From contig CAVUKZ010000012.1 in the NCBI GenBank assembly GCA_963742205.1, positions 186,001 through 250,000 on the forward strand: DNA of 64,000 nucleotides. Direction: 5' to 3'. Positions 54,446 through 63,959 of this stretch are shown here, piece by piece. The stretch comes from WHSW01 sp963742205. GTDB lineage: Bacteria > Actinomycetota > Thermoleophilia > Solirubrobacterales > 70-9. The position numbers and the translations under genes are program-made. The notes beneath the pieces were generated by a model. The model saw nothing but the letters and a program-made list of their open reading frames with translations, was not told where the DNA came from and did no database searches. Numbering within the stretch: the first letter of the stretch is position 1; every line of letters starts with the position of its first letter.

Positions 54446-55206
54446 CGCCTCGCGAACAGCATCTTGATCGGCGTCCGCGCGAAAACGAGAGCCTGGTCGA
54501 CCGTGGCCGTGAGCCCGTGCCGTTCGACTTGGGCTCGGATCGTGTCGAGCCGCCCGGCGACGTCGTGCACCTCGCACGCGATCTGAGCGATCCGGGGCCA
54601 GTCGTCGTCGCCGATCCCCGCGAGCACGTCGAGCTCGGCGCGCTCGACGTCGATCTTGAGCAGGTCGATGCGCTCTTCCCCGAGCTCCTCGATCACCTCC
54701 GAGAGCGGACGCAGATCGACCTCCACCCGCGTGGTCGCCGCGTAGCGCTCCGCCAGCTCGGCGTCCGCGAGCTCCGGATCGATGCCGAGCGCGAGCATCG
54801 CGCTGCGCACGACCGCGCGATCGGACTCGGGATCGGCGTACCTCCCGGACATCGCGGCCGCCCGCGGGTAATAGGTGAACTCGACGGTCTCGGCCCGGTC
54901 GCTCAACCCGTAGGGATGCGCGACGCAGGCCGGGTGGTGCGCCACGTTGCGCTCGAGCAGCGCGAACAGCTCGGGGACGGGCTCGAAGCTGTGAACGCGG
55001 CGAGCGCCGCGCACGACGGCGAAGTAGGCCGCGGCGACCCCGACGTTCGCGCCGACGTCGAAGACCACGTCGCCCTCGCCGACCTCGATCCCGTGGCGAA
55101 GGTAGCCGCGGTCGATCACGATCTCCTGGAGCTGGAACCAGAGCTGCGTCGGGTCCGGGTGCTCGAGCTGATCGCGCAGCCGCGCCGCCGCCCCGGCGTC
55201 AGTCAC
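54442..55206 (-). CDS. FkbM-family methyltransferase
   Basis: This 254-residue methyltransferase is intact, unlike its neighbours. Motif I is 'VVFDVGANVGVAAAYFAVV', followed by 'VHSFEPVPELFALLERNV', 'IDLLKIDVERAELDVLAGI' (post-II) and 'IAQIACEVHDVAGRL'. FkbM-type enzymes O-methylate sugars or lipids. Its start and stop each overlap the adjacent genes by four bases, so the acetyltransferase, FkbM, glycosyltransferase and methyltransferase genes form one tightly coupled operon on the minus strand. Confidence 0.9.
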   Translation of the reverse strand: MTDAGAAARLRDQLEHPDPTQLWFQLQEIVIDRGYLRHGIEVGEGDVVFDVGANVGVAAAYFAVVRGARRVHSFEPVPELFALLERNVAHHPACVAHPYGLSDRAETVEFTYYPRAAAMSGRYADPESDRAVVRSAMLALGIDPELADAELAERYAATTRVEVDLRPLSEVIEELGEERIDLLKIDVERAELDVLAGIGDDDWPRIAQIACEVHDVAGRLDTIRAQVERHGLTATVDQALVFARTPIKMLFARR

Positions 55207-55825
55207 GGTCCGAGCTCACCGAGCGCGTGACCGGCTTCGCCGGCGCGCCGACGACGGTCGCCCCGGGCTCGACGTCGCCGATCACCACCGCGTTGGCGCC
55301 GATTTGCGCGCCGTCGCCGACCGCGACTTCCCGAGCACCTTGGCGCCGGTGCCGATCTCGACGTCGGCGCCGATCCGTCGGGCCGCGGATGTCGCCCTGG
55401 CGCAGCCCGACGGTGACGAACGGCGCGATCCGCGACCCGCGGGCCGATCTCGGTCAGCCCGTCGATCACGACCTGGCCGTGGAGCAGGTAGAGGCCCGGG
55501 TGCGATGACGACCGGGTCGCCGATCGTCACCTGGCCGACGATCATCGCCAGCCGGTGGCAGATCCGCGGCAGCAGTGGGACCCCGAGCGCCTGCAGCCGC
55601 GCCTTCAGCCGGTAGAGCGCCTGGGCGCAGAAGGCGTCGCTGGCCCAGCATCAGCCGCAGGACCTGGAGCACGGCGTCGAGCGCGCGAGCGGAACTCGTA
55701 GCGCTCGCCGCGGTGCTCGGCGGTGACCGCCGCGTCGGCGACGAGCGCCTCGCGCAGCCGCGGGTGGCGGGCGCGGACGTCGCGCATCAGCGACTCGGCG
55801 GTCGATCGGCTCCTCGGCGCGGCAT
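55203..55825 (-). CDS. Serine acetyltransferase-like left-handed beta-helix protein (several frameshifts)
   Basis: The start 'MPRRGAD' at 55825 is followed, after a shift, by 'AESLMRDVRARHPRLREALV'. Further frames give 'RLAMIVGQVTIGDPVVI', 'YLLHGQVVIDGLTEIG', 'IRG-TIGADVEIGTGAKVLG' and 'VVIGDVEPGATVVGAPAKPV'. The hexapeptide repeats and the last motif define the CysE/LbH acetyltransferase group that uses acetyl-CoA. In this cluster a sugar acetyltransferase is more likely than serine acetyltransferase. Breaks occur at about 55805, 55690, 55640, 55500, 55440 and 55330. Confidence 0.65.
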
Positions 55826-55877
55826 CGTCGCGGGACTCTAGTCTGCAGCGCGGCGTCGCACTAGACTGCCCGGCCCG

Positions 55878-56841
55878 GTGCCGGCAAGCTTCTTCCCGAC
55901 CGACCCCGACGAGAACGCCGCCTCGCTCGCGAACGTCGCCGAGATCCTGTTCGGCTGCCTCGACGCGATCGAGGCGAGGACGGTCGTCGAGATCGGCGCC
56001 TTCCACGGCAAGTCGACCGAACGAGATGCTCGAGTGGGCGGAGCGCTCGGCGCCAGGTGATCGCGATCGACCCCGACGCCGCAGCCCGACCTGCGCGAGA
56101 TCGCCGCCGCGCACCCGGAGCTCGAGCTGGTCGAGGCGACCAGCCACGAGGCGCTGCCCGGGCTGCCGCCGCGCCGACGCGATCATCATCGACGGCGACC
56201 ACAACTACTTCACCCTGAGCGAGGAGCTGCGGCTGATCGACGAGCGCGCGCCGGGCGCCGGCATGCCGCTGCTGATGCTGCACGACATCGGCTGGCCGCT
56301 GGCGCGCCGCGACGGCTACTACGCGCCCGAGCGGATCCCGGCCGAGCATCGCCAGCCGCTCGCCCGCGACACGTACCTGACCCCGGAGGAGCCGGGCACG
56401 GTCGCCGACGGGATGCCGTTCGCGTGCGTCGCGGCGCGCGAGGGCGGGCCGCGAAACGGGATTCTGACCGCGGTCGAGGACTTCCTCGCCGACCGCGCCG
56501 AGCTCGAATTCGCCAAGCGTGCCCGCCTTCTTCGGCTTCGGCGTGATCTGGCATCCGCGACGCGGGGCGCGGCCGATCGGGTCGCCGCCGAGATCGCGCC
56601 CTGGGACCGCAACCCGGTGCTCGAGCGGCTCGAGGCGAACCGGATCCGGCACATGGTCGAGCGCTACAAGATGACCCGCCGGCTGGAGCTCGCGGTCGAC
56701 CGCGAGGCGCCGGAGCGCGAGGTCCTCGAGGCGCTCGCCGGCTCGCGCGCCTTCGGGGTCGCCGAGCAGCTCTCGCGGCTGCACGGCCGCGGCGCGGCCG
56801 GCGTTCACGCGCGAGCAGGTGCGCAGGGCGCTCGAGCGGCT
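55878..56841 (+). CDS. Class I SAM-dependent methyltransferase (several frameshifts)
   Basis: The protein starts with GTG at 55878: 'ASFFPTDPDENAASLANVAE'. Motif I is 'TVVEIGAFHGKST', followed in shifted frames by 'AIDP' and 'LELVEATSHEALPGLPP', then 'IIIDGDHNYFTLSEELRLID' and 'MLHDIGWPLARRDGYYAPER'. This matches the Methyltransf_24-type proteins with an Asp-Gly-Asp-His block seen in glycan clusters. Breaks are near 56025, 56075, 56170, 56525 and 56800. It converges with a glycosyltransferase gene; both likely stop at the 'ctag' of 56838-56841 once indels are corrected. Confidence 0.7.
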
Positions 56842-57748
56842 AGCCAGGCGCCCGTCGCGGCGCGGCGCGACCAGGCGGCCGAAGCGCCGCAGCGGCGCGG
56901 TGATCCGCCAGCCGAGGCTGTTCTGCATCGCCTCGAGCTGCTTCCAGTGCGCGACCCGCAGGAGCTCCTCGAGCCCGCCCATCAGCCGCGCCGCCGAGGC
57001 CTCGGCCTCGGCGCGGCGCGCGCGCCACTCCCAGTCGGCGTCGCGGCTGCCGTTGGTGCGGATCTGCGCGTCCCACTTCTCGGCCACCCGCATGTAGGCG
57101 TCGATCCAGGTCTCCGGGTCCTCGATCAGCCGCAGCGAGTGGTGGTGGACGACCTGCAGGTCGGCGGTGACCACCTTCTTGCCGGCGGTGCGGGCCTGCA
57201 TGCAGATGTCGAAGTCGTAGCCGTGGATCTGCCCCAGCGACTCGTCGAAGCGCAGGTTGCGCATCGCCCAGGGCGAGAGCGCCATCACGAAGCCGTCGAT
57301 CGAGTCGACCTCGCCGAGCCGCGCGTACGGCGGCAGCGACTCGTTGAGCCAGGAGAAGGCCGGGATCTCGCCGCCGCCGAGCTCGTCGTAGCGGTGGGTG
57401 AACGAGGCCCAGGTGATCGAGCCCTCCCACCAGGCGATGCTGCGGACGTCGACGGCGCCCGCGCAGCCGACGATCGCCACGTCGGGGTCGGCGAGCGCCG
57501 CGCGGACCTTCTCGAGGAACTGCGGGTCCTGGATCTCGGCGTCCTGGTGGATCAGGACGAGCGCCTCGACGTCGTCGCGGTCCTTGACCTGGTCGATGAT
57601 CAGGTTGTAGTTGCGGAAGATCGAGCCGACGCTCGCGAACACGATCTGCTCGATCGTCGGGTCCGCCTCCCGCAGCCGGCGCGACCCCGGCCTGGGCGGC
57701 CCGGGCGAAGACCTCGGGGTCGGTCACCGCGCTGGCGAAGACGAACAT
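56838..57748 (-). CDS. Glycosyltransferase with PF13712-type domain (one or two frameshifts)
   Basis: This protein of about 300 residues starts 'MFVFASAVTDPEVFARAAQA' at 57748 and, after a shift near 57680, continues 'FASVGSIFRNYNLIIDQVKD', 'ALVLIHQDAEIQDPQFLEKV', 'GFVMALSPWAMRNLRFDESL' and 'YDFDICMQARTAGKKVVTAD'. The 'LIHQD' and 'YDFDIC' blocks are typical of Glyco_tranf_2_5-like glycosyltransferases. The C-terminus is a basic helix ('LGWRITAPLRRFGRLV'). It probably builds a surface polysaccharide with the other genes of the cluster. Confidence 0.8.
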
Positions 57749-57787
57749 GGCCCGGGAATCTAGAGCGACGGGGCTGGCGGTGAGCGG

Positions 57788-58736
57788 CTAGGCGGCGGCC
57801 CCGGCCGGCGTCCGGCGGGCATTCTTGGACGCGGCTGCGCGAGATCGCCTGGGCGCCGAACAGGGCGCCGACCATGATGCTGGCGATGCCGATCGCCGGG
57901 AGCACGATCTCCGGCGTGTAGTTCTTCGCGATCAGCGTCGTCGCCCGAGGCGATCAGAACCACGGCGAGCGCGTAGCGCAGGAAGCGTCTGCGGCGCCTT
58001 CACCGAGAGCCCGGTGCCGATGAGCACGCCGGGGATCGAGCCGACCAGGATCGTCCCGGCGAGCAGCGAAGTCGATGTTGCCGCCGATCCAGTGGGCGAT
58101 GCCGGCCGCCCAGAGCAGGACCGCGGCGTGGAAGACGTCGGTGCCGACGACGCGCTGCGGGGTGAGCCGGAAGATCGCGATCAGCGAGATCGCGATCAGC
58201 GTGCCGCTGCCGGCCGAGGTGAGACCGATGACGAAGCCGGTCGTCGATGCCCGGTGATCACCGCGGCGATGATGTGGCGGCGGTAGAGGTGCATCGCCGA
58301 GCGCTCCTCGATCACGCCGGTGAGGAACAGCGAGCGCAGCAGGGTGGCGACGCCGACCACGACCAGCGTGCCGCCGAGCATCCCGAGGACGAGCGTGTCC
58401 AGGTCGTCGCCGTAGTGGCTCTGGAGCAACTCGATCACCCAGACGCCGGCGATCGCCGACGGGACGCTGCCGACCGCGAGCCAGAAGGCGAGCCCCTTGT
58501 GGACCGTGCCGAGCTTCAGGTGCTTGTAGCCGCCGAACGTCTTCGTCACCGCGGCGTAGAAGATGTCGGTGCCGATCGCGGTCACCGGCTGGATCCCGAA
58601 GATCAGGATCAAGCAGCGGCGTCATCAGCGAGGCGCCGCCCATGCCGGTCATCCCGACGAGCAGGCCGATGCCGAACCCGAACAGCATGATCGTCGGGTC
58701 GATGCCCAGACCGAAGATGTGAAACCAGGGATCCAT
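57788..58736 (-). CDS. TauE/SafE-family sulfite/sulfonate exporter (several frameshifts)
   Basis: This membrane protein begins 'MDPWFHIFGLGIDPTIMLFG' at 58736 and has the TauE/SafE blocks 'GLLVGMTGMGGASLMTPLL', 'VTAIGTDIFYAAVTKTFGGY', 'FVIGLTSAGSGTLIAISLIA' and 'RVVGTDVFHAAVLLWAAG'. Members export sulfite, sulfoacetate or related anions. Breaks lie near 58615, 58250, 58070, 57990 and 57945. The stop at 57788-57790 follows 'PAGAAA'. It lies about 100 bases after an Rrf2 regulator gene on the same strand, and sulfate-activation genes are 4 kb away, consistent with sulfur metabolism. Confidence 0.8.
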
Positions 58737-58837
58737 TGCGGGTGAAGGGGGGGAGTGAGTTACCCGTTACGGACGTACTTATGACCTTTGTGGACCGACT
58801 TGGTCCCAAAAGGCTCGCGAGAGCCTAGCAGCCGAGC

Positions 58838-59304
58838 TCAGCGCTTGAGCCAGGCCTCGGGGTCGTTGAGGATCGCCTCGATGCGCCACGGGCAGATCGC
58901 CCCCGCTGATCTCGGCGAGGGTGACGCTCTCGAGCACCGAGCGCAGCGCCGCGCGGACCGCGACCCAGACGTCGCGCAGGCGCTCCGCCGGCCCGCCGTA
59001 GTGCAGCTCCTCGGGCGCGTTCTCGTGGATGTTGGCCAGCGGCCCCTCGACGGCCCGGATCACGTCGGCGATCGTGATCTCGCTCGGGTCGCGCGCCAGC
59101 CAGTAGCCGCCCTTGGCGCCGCGGCGCGCCTGGATCAGGCGCGCGTGCTTGAGCTCGAGCAGGATGTGCTCGAGGAACTGCAGCGGGATCCCCTGCGCCT
59201 CGGCGAGGCGCTCGCCCTTGACCGGCTCGCCCGTCGCTGGCGGCGAGCTCGAGCGCCGCGCGCACCGCGTAGTCGGCTTTCGCTGAGATCCGCACCCGCG
59301 CCAT
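58838..59304 (-). CDS. Rrf2-family transcriptional regulator, CymR-like (two frameshifts)
   Basis: The protein starts 'MARVRISAKADYAVRAALEL' at 59304 and, after a break near 59237, continues 'PVKGERLAEAQGIPLQFLEH' and 'LIQARRGAKGGYWLARDPSE'. Another break near 58903 leads into 'ICPWRIEAILNDPEAWLKR'. The winged helix and 'GGYWLAR' wing are those of Rrf2 proteins. The three Cys that hold an Fe-S cluster in IscR are absent, so it is of the CymR type, which senses cysteine supply. The gap to the divergent PHP gene holds an ACTCGAGT palindrome (59312-59319) suitable as an operator. Confidence 0.82.
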
Positions 59305-59355
59305 TGTCGCAACTCGAGTCAACAATCGCGGCGAGCCACTAAGCTCACGCGTCCG

Positions 59356-60178
59356 ATGATCGACCTGCAGTCCCACTCCACCGTCTCCGACGGCCAGCTC
59401 GAGCCCGGCGACGTCGCCCGCTCGGCGGCCGAGGCCGGCGTGACGGTGATGTCGCTGACCGACCACGACGGCGTCGCCGGCGTCGAGGAGGCGACCCGCG
59501 TCGCGGCCGAGCTCGGGATCGAGAACGTCCCGGCGACCGAGATGTCGTGCGTCCACAAGTACTCCGAGGACCTCCACATCTGCGGCTACTGGGTCGACCT
59601 CGAGCGGATCGCGCCGGCCTGCGCCAAGGCCCAGCAGGAGCGCGTCGACCGCGCGAAGGAGATCATCGCCAACCTCAACCGCCACGGCGTCGAGGTGACG
59701 TTCGAGGACGCGGTCGCCAAGGCCGGCGCCGCCGACGCGATCGGCCGCCCGCACATCGCCAAGGCGGCGGGCGCCGGGCCCGATCTCGGCCCGTTCTTCG
59801 AGGAGTACCTGGTGCCGGGCGCGAAGGCGTTCGTCGTCGCGCAAGTGGCCGACGCGCCGAGCAGGCGGTGGAGATCATCCACGACGCCGGCGGCGTCGCC
59901 GTCGTCGCCCATCCCTACTGGGACGTGCAAGGATCCCGACCAGGTCCGCGACCTGGTCGAGAGCCTCGTTCGCGACGTCGGGCTCGACGGGATCGAGACC
60001 TTCTACCCGCCCCACACCGCCGATCAGACCAAGCACTGCCTCGAGCTCTGCGAGGAGTTCGGCCTCGTCCCCACCGGTTCGTCGGACTTCCACGGCCCGA
60101 CGCACAAGACCTTCAGCCGCTGGGGCGCCTACGACACCTACGGGCTCGGCGAGCCCCAGGTCCCGGCCCGAGCCCTAG
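59356..60178 (+). CDS. PHP-domain phosphoesterase (two frameshifts)
   Basis: This metal-dependent phosphoesterase has PHP motifs 'MIDLQSHSTVSDGQLEPGDV' (His-x-His-like), 'MSLTDHDGVAGVEEATRVAA', 'VPATEMSC', then after a shift 'AVEIIHDAGGVAVVAHPYWD' and 'PTGSSDFHGPTHKTF'. The layout matches RNase AM/3',5'-nucleoside bisphosphate phosphatase-like proteins (YciV). Breaks are near 59843 and 59928; the final segment returns to the first frame. The exact stop is uncertain because of the indels; it is probably the TAG near 60176. Confidence 0.8.
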
Positions 60179-60183
60179 GCCGG

Positions 60184-61616
60184 CTAGGACGCGAGCGCTC
60201 GGCCGCACCGCCGGGCCGAGCCGACGCTCGGATCGCGCACGGCCGCTGCGGCGCTCGGCTCGCGTGCGGCCATCCGCGAGCCTCGCCGCAGCTCGGCGGT
60301 CGGAGCCGCGGCCGACGAGCGCTGCACGTCGCCCACGGACGAGCCGGTCCGCCGCGTCGCCGCGTGGACGCGCGCAGCGCCCGCGGTGAGCTCGACGCAG
60401 CGCCCTGGAGCACCGAGCACGGTCCTCGCTCGCGTGGACGCTCGGCGGCGGCCGCCTCTCGCAGCTCGGCGTCTGACGGACCCGAGCGCGACCCGACGCG
60501 ACGCCCTGTCGCTGCTGCGCGCCAGCTCCGGCGGCGCCGCGACGAGCTCGCGAGTCGCCGCGCTCGGCAGCCGCGCCGTCCGCGACGTCGAGCGCCGACG
60601 GCCGCCGCGGCCGAGCGACGCTGTCGCGCTGTCGCCCGGGCGACGCAGACCGTCGATCACGCAGCCGGCGAGCCGCGCGGTCGACGCGCGTCGCGCCTGA
60701 TGCGCCGCGCCGGCGGCTCCACGAGGCCGAGCCGGGCGACCGTCAGCGAGCACGCGCCAGCCGCGCGCGTCGCGAGCGACTCGCAGGCGAGCTCGCCGGC
60801 GGCGCGACCGAGCGACCATCGCGACCGTCGACGCCGCGAGCGCCGCGGCGCGGCCGCGCGATCGGCTCGCGCCGACTGCGATCGAGCGCCGAGCACGGTC
60901 GCGACCGCGACGCGCGACGCGGCTACGAGTGCCGCTCGAGCGCGCGCGAGCGCGAGCGTCGCGCGAGCGCGGCCACGCACGAAGCTCGACGGCGCCGGCG
61001 AGCTCCCGAGTCGCCACGCCGGCGCGACGGCGAGCGCGAGCGCAGCCACCGACGCCGCACCGCCGGCCGTCGCCAGGCGAGCATCGGCAGCGCGACGCCG
61101 GCGCGCTCGGATCGAGCCGATCGCCGCCGCGCCGAGCGCGCCGAGCGATGCAGATCGCCGCCACGACGTCGCGTCGCGGGCGAGCGGATCGCCGGCGCAT
61201 CGGTCGCGCGCGGCGACGCGCCGAGCGGTCGCCTCAGCGCCGCGCCGCGCAGCGCCTCGGCGCGAGCGCACGGCGAGCGGCTCGCGGCGCGAGCGCCGGC
61301 GCGAGCGCTCCGAAGCGCCCGGCGGTCGAGGCGCGACGAGCACGAGCGCGCCGAGGATCCGGTACGGAGCTACGAGCCGGCGCCGACGGTCTCGCGCGAG
61401 CCTCCGTAGACGAGCGTCGGGAAGGCGATCAGATACCTCGCGCCGGCGGCTCGACAGCGCGTGCAGGCCTGGTCGCCGACGCCGGACGAGCATCCCGAGC
61501 TCGTCGCCGGAGAAGGTCGTGTGCCGCGACCCGATCAGGATCAGCGCCATGGAGACGACCGCGGCCGCGCCGAAGATGGCCCAGCCGATCGACAGCCTCT
61601 GTGCCTGCCCGGCCAC
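60184..61616 (-). pseudogene. Badly damaged membrane protein gene in an abnormal GC-rich stretch
   Basis: The N-terminus is clear: 'LSIGWAIFGAAAVVSMALIL' is a membrane segment followed by 'GSRHTTFSGDELGML', as at the start of actinobacterial membrane glycosyltransferases (ArnT/PMT-like). After about residue 43 the frame is lost. From about 61440 to 60184 all frames give Arg/Ala-rich text without recognisable domains and with few stops. Homopolymer runs of four or more are almost absent there. Either the gene has decayed or, more likely, the consensus sequence is poor. I cannot assign a function beyond 'integral membrane protein'. Confidence 0.45.
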
Positions 61617-61628
61617 CGCCGGCCGAGA

Positions 61629-62237
61629 TTATTGGACGCGGCCGGGCCGCGGCGCCGCCGCGACGGTCGCGCGGCGACGCCGGCGCGGAGCTCGCTCGAG
61701 CAGGCGGGCGGCGAAGGCGCCGTGGTCCTCGCCGAGGCGGTAGTCGCCCTCGGCGGGGAGGCTGAAGCGCACGCTCACCCGCGGGCGCTTCGGAAAGCGC
61801 ACGAAGTCGGTCGTCCCGGAGACCGCGACCAGCACGATCTTGGTCTCGGGCACGGCCGCCGCGAGGTGGCCGATGCCGCTGCGCGCGCGCAGCTCGCGCC
61901 CGAGCGAGCGCGTCCCCTCGGGGAAGACGCCGATGCAGGCGCCGTCGCGCAGCGCCTCGATCGCCCGGTCGAGCGCGCCGCGGTCGCCCGTGCCGCGCTC
62001 GATCGGGATCTGGCCCATGCCGTCGAGGATCGGGCCCAGCCCCCGCACGTCCCAGAGGGACGACTTCGCCAGCGCGCGCACCTGGCGGCGGTGGCGCGCG
62101 GCGACGCCGACCGCGACCGGGTCCATGTTGGAGTCGTGGTTGCCGGCCACCAGGACGGGGCCGGACCGCGGCAGCGCCTCGAGCCCCTCGACCTCCATCC
62201 GCCCCCACCACGCCGCGAACGGCGCGCAGGCCGCCAT
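61629..62237 (-). CDS. plsC: 1-acyl-sn-glycerol-3-phosphate acyltransferase-like protein
   Basis: This acyltransferase has motif I 'AGNHDSNMDPVAVGV' (the NHx4D form), motif II-like 'GQIPIERGTGDRGALDRAI', motif III 'CIGVFPEGTRSLGRELRARS' and motif IV-like 'ETKIVLVAVSGTTD'. It would add an acyl chain to lysophosphatidic acid or a similar acceptor at the inner membrane. ATG at 62237 is used; the frame stays open upstream to about 62290 without a standard start, so the N-terminus may be incomplete. The Arg-rich C-terminus may include an error. Confidence 0.83.
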   Translation of the reverse strand: MAACAPFAAWWGRMEVEGLEALPRSGPVLVAGNHDSNMDPVAVGVAARHRRQVRALAKSSLWDVRGLGPILDGMGQIPIERGTGDRGALDRAIEALRDGACIGVFPEGTRSLGRELRARSGIGHLAAAVPETKIVLVAVSGTTDFVRFPKRPRVSVRFSLPAEGDYRLGEDHGAFAARLLERAPRRRRRATVAAAPRPGRVQ

Positions 62238-62318
62238 CGCGACGCGATAGGTGCGGGTGAAGGGTTCCGGTCGCGTCTCGGCCGGCGATGGCGCTCGACA
62301 GGCGCTGACCGGCTCGCT

Positions 62319-62870
62319 CTAGGCGGCGACCGCCGCGGGGATCAGCTCGCGCTCCTCGAGGTACCCGAGGATCTGCTGCGCCGACTCCTCCGCCGACTGG
62401 TGCTCGGTCTCGAGGACGAGCTCCGGGTTCTCCGGCGGCTCGTACGGATCGGAGACGCCGGTGAACTCCTTGATCTCGCCCGAGCGTGCCTTCGCGTAGA
62501 GCCCCTTGACGTCGCGCTCCTCGCAGACCTCGACCGACGCCTTGACGTAGGCCTCGACGAAGCGGTCGCCCATCATCTGGCGCGCCTCGTCGCGGATCTC
62601 GCGGTAGGGCGAGATCGCGGCGGTGATCACCGGGACCTCGTTGCGCGACAGCAGGTTCGCGACGAACGCGATCCGGCGGATGTTCGTGTCGCGGTCCTCC
62701 TTCGAGAAGCCGAGGCCCTTGGAGAGGTTCTCGCGCACGACGTCGCCGTCGAGCACCTCGAGCTTCGAGCCGCGCTTGCGCAGCTCCTTGACCAGATGCG
62801 TGGTGATCGTGGACTTGCCCGAGCCCGAGAGCCCGGTGAACCAGAGACAGAAACCCTTGTCGTCAGCCAT
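62319..62870 (-). CDS. cysC: Adenylylsulfate kinase
   Basis: This 183-residue enzyme phosphorylates adenosine 5'-phosphosulfate (APS) to PAPS in sulfate activation. Walker A is 'WFTGLSGSGKSTI', followed by 'VLDGDVVRENLSKGLGFSKE' (APS-binding DGD/RxN), 'AAISPYREIRDEAR' and 'KGLYAKARSGEIKEFTGVSD'. Length and motifs are complete, with no frame break. The ATG at 62870 overlaps the stop of sat by eight bases, so the two are translated together. Confidence 0.94.
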   Translation of the reverse strand: MADDKGFCLWFTGLSGSGKSTITTHLVKELRKRGSKLEVLDGDVVRENLSKGLGFSKEDRDTNIRRIAFVANLLSRNEVPVITAAISPYREIRDEARQMMGDRFVEAYVKASVEVCEERDVKGLYAKARSGEIKEFTGVSDPYEPPENPELVLETEHQSAEESAQQILGYLEERELIPAAVAA

Positions 62871-63959
62871 TGTCGGCGTCCTCCTTGTAGGCGTCGATGA
62901 GGATCTCGGCAACCTCTTCCCTCGAGAACTCGGGCGGCGGCTTCTCGCCGGCGCCGAGCATCTCCCGCACCTTGGTCCCCGAGAGGAACAGGTGCGACTC
63001 CTGGGGGTGCGGGCAGGTCTTCGCCGAGCCCATGCCCTCGCACTCGTTGCACCAGAACGTGTGCTCGAAGAACAGCGGTGTGATCCCGAGCTCGTCGATG
63101 TCGATGTCGTCGAAGATCCGCTGCGCGTCGTAGGTGCCGTAGTAGTCACCGACGCCCGCGTGGTCGCGGCCGACGATGAAGTGCGTGCAGCCGTAGTTGC
63201 GGCGGATGATCGCGTGGAGCACTGCCTCACGCGGGCCCGGCGTAATGCATCTTGCCGGGGTTGACCCCGAGCATCACGTGGTCCGGGTGGTAGTAGTTGT
63301 CCATCAGGACCTCGTAGCAGCTCATCCGCACGTCGGCGGGGATGTCGCCCTTCTTGGTCTCGCCGATCAGCGGATGGATGTAGAGCCCGTCGCAGATCTC
63401 GAGCGCGGCCTTGGTGAGGTACTCGTGCGCCCGGTGGATCGGGTTGCGGGTCTGGAAGGCGACGATCCGCTTCCAGCCGCGGTCGGCGAACGCCTGCTTC
63501 GACTCCTCGGTCGTCTGGTAGCGCTTCATGAACGCTTCCTCGTGATCGGGGAGCGCGTCGACCTCGATCGGGCCGGCGATGCAGCGGGCGCCCTCCTCGC
63601 GGATGGCGGCGACGCCGGGATGCTCGTTGTCGGTCGTCCGGTAGACCTTCTCGGCCTCGAGCTCGACGTCCTTCTCGAAGATCTCCTCGACCGTGAGCCG
63701 GCCGAGCGCCTTGCCGTTCGGGGCGGTGAGCTCGACGACGTCGCCGACCTCGCACTCGAGGTCGGTCGCGAGCGTGATCGGGATCGGCCAGATCTCGCCC
63801 GACGGTCAGGCGCATGTCCTCGCAGACCGACTTGTGGTCGGCGGAGCCCATGAAGCCGGTCAGCGGCGCGAAGCCGCCGTTTCCGAGCAGCTCGAAGTCG
63901 GAGGCCTGGCGCGAGCTCAGCTGCAGCGCCAGGGAGGTCGGGGCGGATGTCTCAGACAA
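62863..63959 (-). CDS. sat: Sulfate adenylyltransferase, Sat type (two frameshifts)
   Basis: This ATP sulfurylase makes APS from sulfate and ATP. The N-terminal PUA-like part begins 'SETSAPTSLALQLSSRQASD' and 'GGFAPLTGFMGSADHKSV'. The catalytic domain has 'VAFQTRNPIHRAHEYLTKAA' (QxRNPxHRAHE), 'VMLGVNPGKMHYAGP' and 'HFIVGRDHAGVGDYYG'. A zinc-type 'CNECEGMGSAKTCPHP' lies near the end. Breaks are near 63802 and 63237. The TTG start at 63959 has 'ggag' upstream. This is the single-subunit form, not CysDN. It pairs with cysC and probably with the TauE/Rrf2 genes upstream as a sulfur module. Confidence 0.9.

Noticed and set aside
56838..56841. Convergent genes sharing one CTAG as both stop codons
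   Set aside because: It needs correction of indels on both sides to be true, so it is noted only as the likely ends of the two genes.
60184..61743. Several long overlapping open frames in 60.2-61.7 kb as separate genes
   Set aside because: They are Arg/Ala-rich, mutually overlapping on both strands and reflect lack of stop codons in extreme-GC sequence, not real proteins.
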